From Thermoanaerobaculales bacterium (GTDB taxonomy: Bacteria; Acidobacteriota; Thermoanaerobaculia; Thermoanaerobaculales; Sulfomarinibacteraceae), in NCBI GenBank assembly GCA_029287235.1, contig JARFRM010000284.1, positions 1 through 64,000 of the forward strand: a stretch of DNA of 64,000 bases. Direction: 5' to 3'. Each line of letters starts with the position of its first letter. Positions within the stretch are counted from its first letter, which is position 1. The translations under genes were made by a program, and so were the position numbers. Of this stretch, positions 59,331 through 64,000 are shown piece by piece. The notes under the pieces were generated by a model. The model made no database searches. It had not been told where the DNA came from and saw nothing but the letters and a program-made list of their open reading frames with translations.

Positions 59331-62113
59331 GATGACCCCTGGGCCCGTTCCATGACGGCCTCCGCCGCCAGCATCGACAGCAGGAGCCGTTTCCGGCTCG
59401 GTGAAGCCTGGAGGCGCTCGATCACATGGTCGGCGAGAAGCAACATCGCGCTTGCAGGCTGGCCCGCATCGAGCCGACAGACTCGATCCCACAAAGCACT
59501 CCCTCTGTCCACAACCACAACAGGGTGACGCCCTGCCAACCGTCCGTCGAGGACGACGACCTCATCGGCGAGCCCGGATCCGATGATCACCTTCCAGATC
59601 TCACCCACTCCCGCCGCGGCCCGCTCGAGATCCTCGGTCACCGGATGCGCTTCGCTGCGACGCACGATCCCGTCCCACCGGTCGAGATCGATGGCCCCGA
59701 GAGTCGAGGCCACCGCTTCTCCCTCGGGGCGGCTGCCGTCGATGACCGGCAGACCGTTTTTCGCTGCGCGGAGCGCGAGCTTCGATGAACGGAAGCTCAC
59801 CGCCAAACGACCGCGATGGGAGAGGGATCGGGCACGGTCGAGGCTGATGGCCGAGGCACCGAGAACCGGCACCACCCTCCGAGCGAAGAGCGACGGCATC
59901 TCGCGATACGCCTCGGGCCGTGCCAACGCGCCCTGCAGAAGCCCGGCGAGATCGGGGGCGCCCTCCGGTTGAACGATGTGGACAGCCCAACGGCGCCGGA
60001 CGACCCACGCCGATCCCACCGCTACGAACGCGACGAAGACCACCGCGACGACGCCCAGCGCTCGGCCCGATACTCCGGTCCACGACCTGGTTGGCGCCCT
60101 CCTTCGGATCGAGATCTCCTCTTCGGCCACTCCGGGAGGAGCTTCGGCGTCAACGAAAGGCCGATGTGGGAGAGGACTGGCCGGGGCACCCCGGCTGGCA
60201 TCGACAGCCCGCCACCCCCCACCCTCGCCGCGGTACTCAACCCACGCATGGAGGCCGGGCATCGCCCGCCCCTGTGCCCCGACAAATCCCACGGCCATCC
60301 GGACCGGGACACCGGCTCGAGCGAGAATCGCCGCGACCAGCGCATTCTGAACATCACAGTCGCCGGCGCCGACCATCAGGCAGCGTTGGGCGAATGAAGG
60401 CTCCTGTCGGGCGGCTGCCCGGTGGCGGTCGACGGTCCGCTCGGAGGTGTCGTAGACGACCTGACGCTGAACCCAGTCCCTCGCCACACGTGCCGCCTCG
60501 TCGGTTTCGAGGGGCCGCAGCTGAAGAGCAAAGTCATCCGCCGTCTTCGGCAGGATGGGCCAGGATCCCGCGAGGATGGGCTGACTCTCGAATCCCTGCC
60601 CCGTGCGGTACCGGACGCTCCCGCTGATGATCCCCTCGATGACAAGGAGCGGACCACCATCCGGGGCGGCCCACAAAACTCCTTCGCCCCCCTCCAAACG
60701 CAAGCTCGCGGGATCGAGAAGCTGGCCCGTCGGCACCGGTAATCGGACCCCACCGGACATCCCATCGAGGTCGAGCGCGATCTCGAGGCATGATGCACTG
60801 CAGGTTGCGCCGAGATACGGCCGCCGGCCGGAACTCGGCGCCGCCGGTACGACCCGGCCGTCGTCGGCCAGGGCGATGATACGAAAGACCGACAGGAGGG
60901 GTTCGACGTGGGACGGTAGATAGCGGAGAGGAATTTCCGCCGACAGCGCCTCCAGGCGATCGGCCGCCGGGCCAAGGTAGCGGTCGGCCGCTTCGGCCTC
61001 GAGGACGGCGTCCGGGCGGCGAACACTCTGGGCCAAGGCGTCCGTTCCCAGGGCGCCGGGTCCGATCTTTCGGTCCGGCCCCTTTTCGGCCAACCACCAA
61101 GCGCCGACAGCCAGAATCGCCGCCACCACCAGCCCGACTGCGAGCCTTCTGGCCCACCTGGCCGGCAGCAGCTCGAGGCAGCGCAAACCGGCACGACGAA
61201 ACGACCCCAACCCCGATCCCTGATCAAGTTGGTCACGAACCAGGCGTCGCACACCCCTGCGACCGATGGCCACCAGCTTCCGCAGCTCCCGGTCGGTCCG
61301 TGCGTCGCCACGCGCCATGAGCACATGGAGGCGCCGACTGTCGACAATCACCCTCGGGACCAGCCCCTCGGGAGTGCTCGAACTCCGCCGCCGCCGCCGT
61401 CGATCCGGCTGGGTCAGGAGCTCGTCGAGGGTGGCGGTGGTGCGAACCCTGAGACCGTGCGCCAGAAGATCCACGCGCGGCCGGTCCGTCAGGGCTACGG
61501 CTCCACGGAGACCCGATCCTGCAAAGCCCAGACTCGGCGGTTCAAGCTCGATCTCGGACGTCGCCCGGCGCGAGTTGACCCAGACTTCGAGAATCTCACC
61601 GTCTTCCCCGCGGAGATGGCGGGCATCACGTTGTACCGCATCCCACACCGCAGCCACCGGGTCATCACCCCGGGCGGTTCGGGTGAGCTCGATTTCGGTA
61701 CCCCCGCCGAGGGAAGATTCACCGCGTTCGATCTCCTCGAGGTCACCGCTCATCCTGAGCTGCCAGCCCGGCCCCTGTCCCGGCTTTGAACGCACGGTCA
61801 CCTCGTCGGGTTCGAAACGGAGAACGGCCCAGAAGCCGATCCCGAATCGTCCCGCCGTGTCGCTCCGCCCGCTCTTGGACGAGGCATAGAGGGTGAAGAG
61901 GTATCGACGGGCGTGATCAAAGGTCATTCCACAGCCGTCGTCGCGACAAAGGATGCGATCAAACCCACCGAGTCGTTCGACCGAGAGATCGATGCGACCG
62001 GCACCGGCATCGCGCGAGTTCTGGAGCAGCTCCCGCACGAAGACCCAGGCATCGCCTCCATAGCGACGCGCCTCATGAAAGGCCCGTCGACGAAACTCAC
62101 CCGCATTGGTCAC
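59327..62113 (-). CDS. Hsp90-type GHKL ATPase fused to a membrane transglutaminase domain
   Basis: 928 aa. The N-terminal 150 residues are a GHKL ATPase: RELLQNSRDAGA (N-box, E28/N32), RDDGCGM (Asp59), GRFGIGFWAVL (glycine lid, about 88-98). A long Arg-rich linker leads to a first membrane helix (about 323-342). Between it and a second helix (about 686-705) lies a transglutaminase-type domain with Cys586 in GAGDCDVQ, His622 in GLHAWVEY and Asp638 in RAVDAS. A cytoplasmic tail of about 220 residues ends the protein. The ATPase and tail should face the cytoplasm and the Cys-His-Asp domain the periplasm. The combination is unfamiliar to me. Confidence 0.8.
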   Translation of the reverse strand: MTNAGEFRRRAFHEARRYGGDAWVFVRELLQNSRDAGAGRIDLSVERLGGFDRILCRDDGCGMTFDHARRYLFTLYASSKSGRSDTAGRFGIGFWAVLRFEPDEVTVRSKPGQGPGWQLRMSGDLEEIERGESSLGGGTEIELTRTARGDDPVAAVWDAVQRDARHLRGEDGEILEVWVNSRRATSEIELEPPSLGFAGSGLRGAVALTDRPRVDLLAHGLRVRTTATLDELLTQPDRRRRRRSSSTPEGLVPRVIVDSRRLHVLMARGDARTDRELRKLVAIGRRGVRRLVRDQLDQGSGLGSFRRAGLRCLELLPARWARRLAVGLVVAAILAVGAWWLAEKGPDRKIGPGALGTDALAQSVRRPDAVLEAEAADRYLGPAADRLEALSAEIPLRYLPSHVEPLLSVFRIIALADDGRVVPAAPSSGRRPYLGATCSASCLEIALDLDGMSGGVRLPVPTGQLLDPASLRLEGGEGVLWAAPDGGPLLVIEGIISGSVRYRTGQGFESQPILAGSWPILPKTADDFALQLRPLETDEAARVARDWVQRQVVYDTSERTVDRHRAAARQEPSFAQRCLMVGAGDCDVQNALVAAILARAGVPVRMAVGFVGAQGRAMPGLHAWVEYRGEGGGWRAVDASRGAPASPLPHRPFVDAEAPPGVAEEEISIRRRAPTRSWTGVSGRALGVVAVVFVAFVAVGSAWVVRRRWAVHIVQPEGAPDLAGLLQGALARPEAYREMPSLFARRVVPVLGASAISLDRARSLSHRGRLAVSFRSSKLALRAAKNGLPVIDGSRPEGEAVASTLGAIDLDRWDGIVRRSEAHPVTEDLERAAAGVGEIWKVIIGSGLADEVVVLDGRLAGRHPVVVVDRGSALWDRVCRLDAGQPASAMLLLADHVIERLQASPSRKRLLLSMLAAEAVMERAQGSS

Positions 62114-62155
62114 GGGAACAGTCTATAGGGGGATCTACGGAGCGGTCTGTGCGGG

Positions 62156-62359
62156 CTAGTAGATCGGGTCGGCCTCCAGCCAGTACATGTTCTTGGCCGG
62201 TTCGAGATTCTGGTTGGTCTCCTCATTCCACGAGGAGGTCTGTTGACCGCAGCCCGTACAGGCGTGCTCCTCGCCCAACATGGTCGCATCGGTGCGCTCC
62301 GAGGACCAGTCGGAGATGGCACCACAATAGGTGCAGCGGATCGGATCAGGTCGTTGCAT
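62156..62359 (-). CDS. Small zinc-ribbon protein
   Basis: 67 aa from the ATG at 62359 (GGAGG, 8 bases). Two Cys pairs, CTYCG (about 9-12) and CTGCG (about 34-37), form a zinc ribbon; the rest is acidic. It is 42 bases upstream of the GHKL-transglutaminase gene in the same direction and could be its regulator or co-factor. Family unknown to me. Confidence 0.7.
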   Translation of the reverse strand: MQRPDPIRCTYCGAISDWSSERTDATMLGEEHACTGCGQQTSSWNEETNQNLEPAKNMYWLEADPIY

Positions 62360-62704
62360 GGTACGTATCCTCCACGAGTACGAACGGCACGCTACTCCAC
62401 TTGAGCAGATGAAGGAAAGGCGCGTTGCGGCACAGCATGCCGCAACGCGCCGTGAATGAATGCTCATTCACGTAAGAGCTATTAGCTATCAGCAATTAGC
62501 CGTTAGCTGTTAGCTCTTAGCTCCATCGCAGTTTCGTCTCAATTTCATCTCGGTTCCATCGCAGGAGAAACCGCAGGTGACGTCGCAACCATCGCAGGGG
62601 TGGAAGGTGCCGCGCTCGGTTCGCCACCGGAATGGGAGAGATTCCAGAATCCGTGGAGCTGTCGGCGGAGCCGGCAGCGGTGGGTCGGCTTAGAACGCCA
62701 ATCG
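62360..62704. repeat. Spacer with seven tandem AGCTNTT heptamers and dispersed words
   Basis: 62477-62524 is AGCTATT, AGCTATC, AGCAATT, AGCCGTT, AGCTGTT, AGCTCTT, AGCTCC. Further right, CCATCGCAG occurs three times (62523, 62556 and 62590, one of them within CATCGCAGGAGAAACCGCAG), also found near 33131. No gene is visible in the 345 bases. Confidence 0.75.
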
Positions 62705-64000
62705 CTACAGGAGCGCTTCGTCGGAGTCGGGGTCTTTCGATACGACCGTGCGGAAGAGCGCTTTGACGATGTCGATGTTGTTCGACAACAGATCGAAGAA
62801 GTCCTCGGCCTCGATTGTCAGCAGCCGGGTCTCGGTCTCGGCCACGGCATCGCCCGACCGTGGCCTCCCGCTCAGGATGTCCAACACCCCGAATCGCCCG
62901 CTCGATCCGACGACCGTTCCACTATCGCCGCCGCTCCCGAGGCGAATCCGGCCTTCGACAACACAGTAGAGCGCATCGGGGGCATCGCCCTTTCGGAAGA
63001 CTTCCTCGCCCCTGGCGAATCTGTTTTCAGCGGCGATGGCGGCCAACCGCAGAACCTGGTCCGCGTTGCAGTGCGCGAAGAGGTCGACGCCCTGAAGGAA
63101 GACCATCATCTCGATATGTGCCATGGGTGCCATTTGACTCGTCTCCCCTTTGCCGATCAGTCCCTTGCCCGGAGCCACCTTGCCTGCCCTCGCCATGACC
63201 CACTCTGCGGTCTGCCGCACAAGCGGCTCCTCTGCCTTCTCCACCATCTTCGCCACCAGTGGATAAAGCGAAATGACTTCCTCGGCCCAAACCGCGTGCA
63301 TGGCGGCCAACACGATCCCGCGCGCAGCGGGGTCGAGCCTGGAGTCGGTCTGAATGAGACGATCCAGGGTCGCTTCGGGCGACTCCATGAGGATCCCGAA
63401 GTAGAGTCTCGCGCGCCGAAGCTTCTCCTCTGGGGGCGAATCGTCGATCACCGAAAACACGTCGCGTCTGAGGGTTCCCGACAGACTGTTGTCGAGGTAC
63501 TCGAGGGCTCGCGCGCGGAGGTTCGGCTGCCGGCTCATGAGGCTGCGCCGAGCCGCCCGCACATCTTCCGGCCGCTCAACGAGTTCGAGCAGACCGAAAA
63601 TGTTGCTGACCAGCGTTTGCATCCGTTGTGCGAGGAGCTGCTGCGGCAGCGTCGGCACCCTGTCGGACTTCTGCCACACCGCAAACGGCCCCTCGAGTTG
63701 GGCTTCATGCAGAGAGGAGATCGCCCACAGATCCGCCAGACACCGCAGATATCGAGATGCCTCGGCCTGAACCTGCGCCCGAACCGCGCGATCGGAGAAC
63801 CGGGTTGCCCGATGGCGGCCTCGCATATAACACAGGGCCTCGACGATCTTGGAACGCAGAAGGGTGTCACCGGCGTCGAGACTCTCTTCGAGGGCATCGG
63901 CTGCAGACTGGACGCCGAGGAGGGCGAGGGTCTTGGGCACGGCTCGCCGAACCCAGATCTGCTCGTCGTCGGAGTTCATGAAATGGCGCAGCGGCTGAAC
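62705..64000 (-). CDS. HEAT-repeat protein with cyclic-nucleotide-binding domain (5' end outside)
   Basis: At least 431 codons; the frame stays open past the track's ATG to the window edge (VQPLRHF before MNSDDEQ), so the start lies outside. HEAT-like helices fill most of the visible part (VRRAVPKTLALLGVQSAADALEESL). The last 130 residues are a cyclic-nucleotide-binding beta-roll: ARGEEVFRKGDAPDALYCVVEGRIRL, ending FDLLSNNIDIVKALF. Such C-termini follow a major-facilitator or nucleotide-transporter domain in many relatives. The ligand is unknown. Confidence 0.75.
   Translation of the reverse strand, partial: VQPLRHFMNSDDEQIWVRRAVPKTLALLGVQSAADALEESLDAGDTLLRSKIVEALCYMRGRHRATRFSDRAVRAQVQAEASRYLRCLADLWAISSLHEAQLEGPFAVWQKSDRVPTLPQQLLAQRMQTLVSNIFGLLELVERPEDVRAARRSLMSRQPNLRARALEYLDNSLSGTLRRDVFSVIDDSPPEEKLRRARLYFGILMESPEATLDRLIQTDSRLDPAARGIVLAAMHAVWAEEVISLYPLVAKMVEKAEEPLVRQTAEWVMARAGKVAPGKGLIGKGETSQMAPMAHIEMMVFLQGVDLFAHCNADQVLRLAAIAAENRFARGEEVFRKGDAPDALYCVVEGRIRLGSGGDSGTVVGSSGRFGVLDILSGRPRSGDAVAETETRLLTIEAEDFFDLLSNNIDIVKALFRTVVSKDPDSDEALL

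Overview
The window is 64 kb of high-GC chromosome from a diderm, lipopolysaccharide-making bacterium. It carries lpxA, lpxD, fabZ, an LpxL-type acyltransferase, bamA, a Skp-like chaperone and Lol transporter genes. The serine/threonine kinase fused to a beta-propeller, the DUF4388 protein, the large secreted proteases and the short periodic repeats in the spacers suggest Acidobacteriota (Thermoanaerobaculia- or Holophagae-like). That placement is inference; there is no rRNA or other marker here to settle it. No tRNA, rRNA, CRISPR array, insertion sequence or prophage was seen.

Layout. 0.2-1.1 kb: a sirtuin. 1.2-5.4 kb: a methionine operon (metY, metX, aspartate kinase) preceded by what reads as a complete ribosome-mediated attenuator: a near-consensus promoter, a 30-codon methionine-rich leader peptide, an antiterminator strand and an intrinsic terminator. 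The operon ends in a broken fragment of an aspartate-semialdehyde dehydrogenase gene. 5.6-6.6 kb: a small unknown protein and an outer-membrane barrel. 6.6-17.6 kb (minus strand): a tightly packed nine-gene operon, lysS-lolC/E-lolD-clpC-bamA-skp-lpxD-fabZ-lpxA, coupling translation, proteostasis and outer-membrane biogenesis. 17.7-21.0 kb: an RluB-type pseudouridine synthase, a CCA-adding-type nucleotidyltransferase and a DUF4388 protein. 21.2-26.8 kb: a large secreted subtilase with DUF11 repeats, a monofunctional transglycosylase and a gene remnant. 26.8-32.8 kb (minus): a six-gene glycerol-type ABC importer in the order glpSTPQUV. 32.9-36.5 kb: a small membrane protein, a lacZ C-terminal relic and a Ser/Thr kinase with an octanucleotide repeat inside its catalytic domain. 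36.7-38.6 kb (minus): two DUF1538 membrane proteins and a PII-like protein. 38.8-40.5 kb: a secreted protein. 40.7-49.7 kb (minus): an LpxL-like acyltransferase followed by an RND efflux system with one adaptor and two different pumps. 49.8-54.5 kb: a sulfatase-superfamily protein with TPRs, divergent from an M6-type metalloprotease with kelch repeats. 54.7-57.1 kb: an accessory SecA with a C-terminal membrane anchor. 57.4-62.4 kb: a zinc-ribbon protein, a protein combining an Hsp90-type (GHKL) ATPase with a membrane-embedded transglutaminase domain, and an unrecognised overlapping partner. The right edge cuts a HEAT/cyclic-nucleotide-binding protein.

The strongest candidates for undescribed biology are the methionine-rich leader attenuator, the GHKL-transglutaminase pair, the PII-like/DUF1538 module, the membrane-anchored SecA and a shared C-terminal 'DGFE' tail on secreted proteins. 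The spacers also hold hexamer, heptamer and octamer arrays and 21-nt palindromes with 9-bp arms and 3-nt loops. All product calls come from reading motifs by eye; no database search was run.
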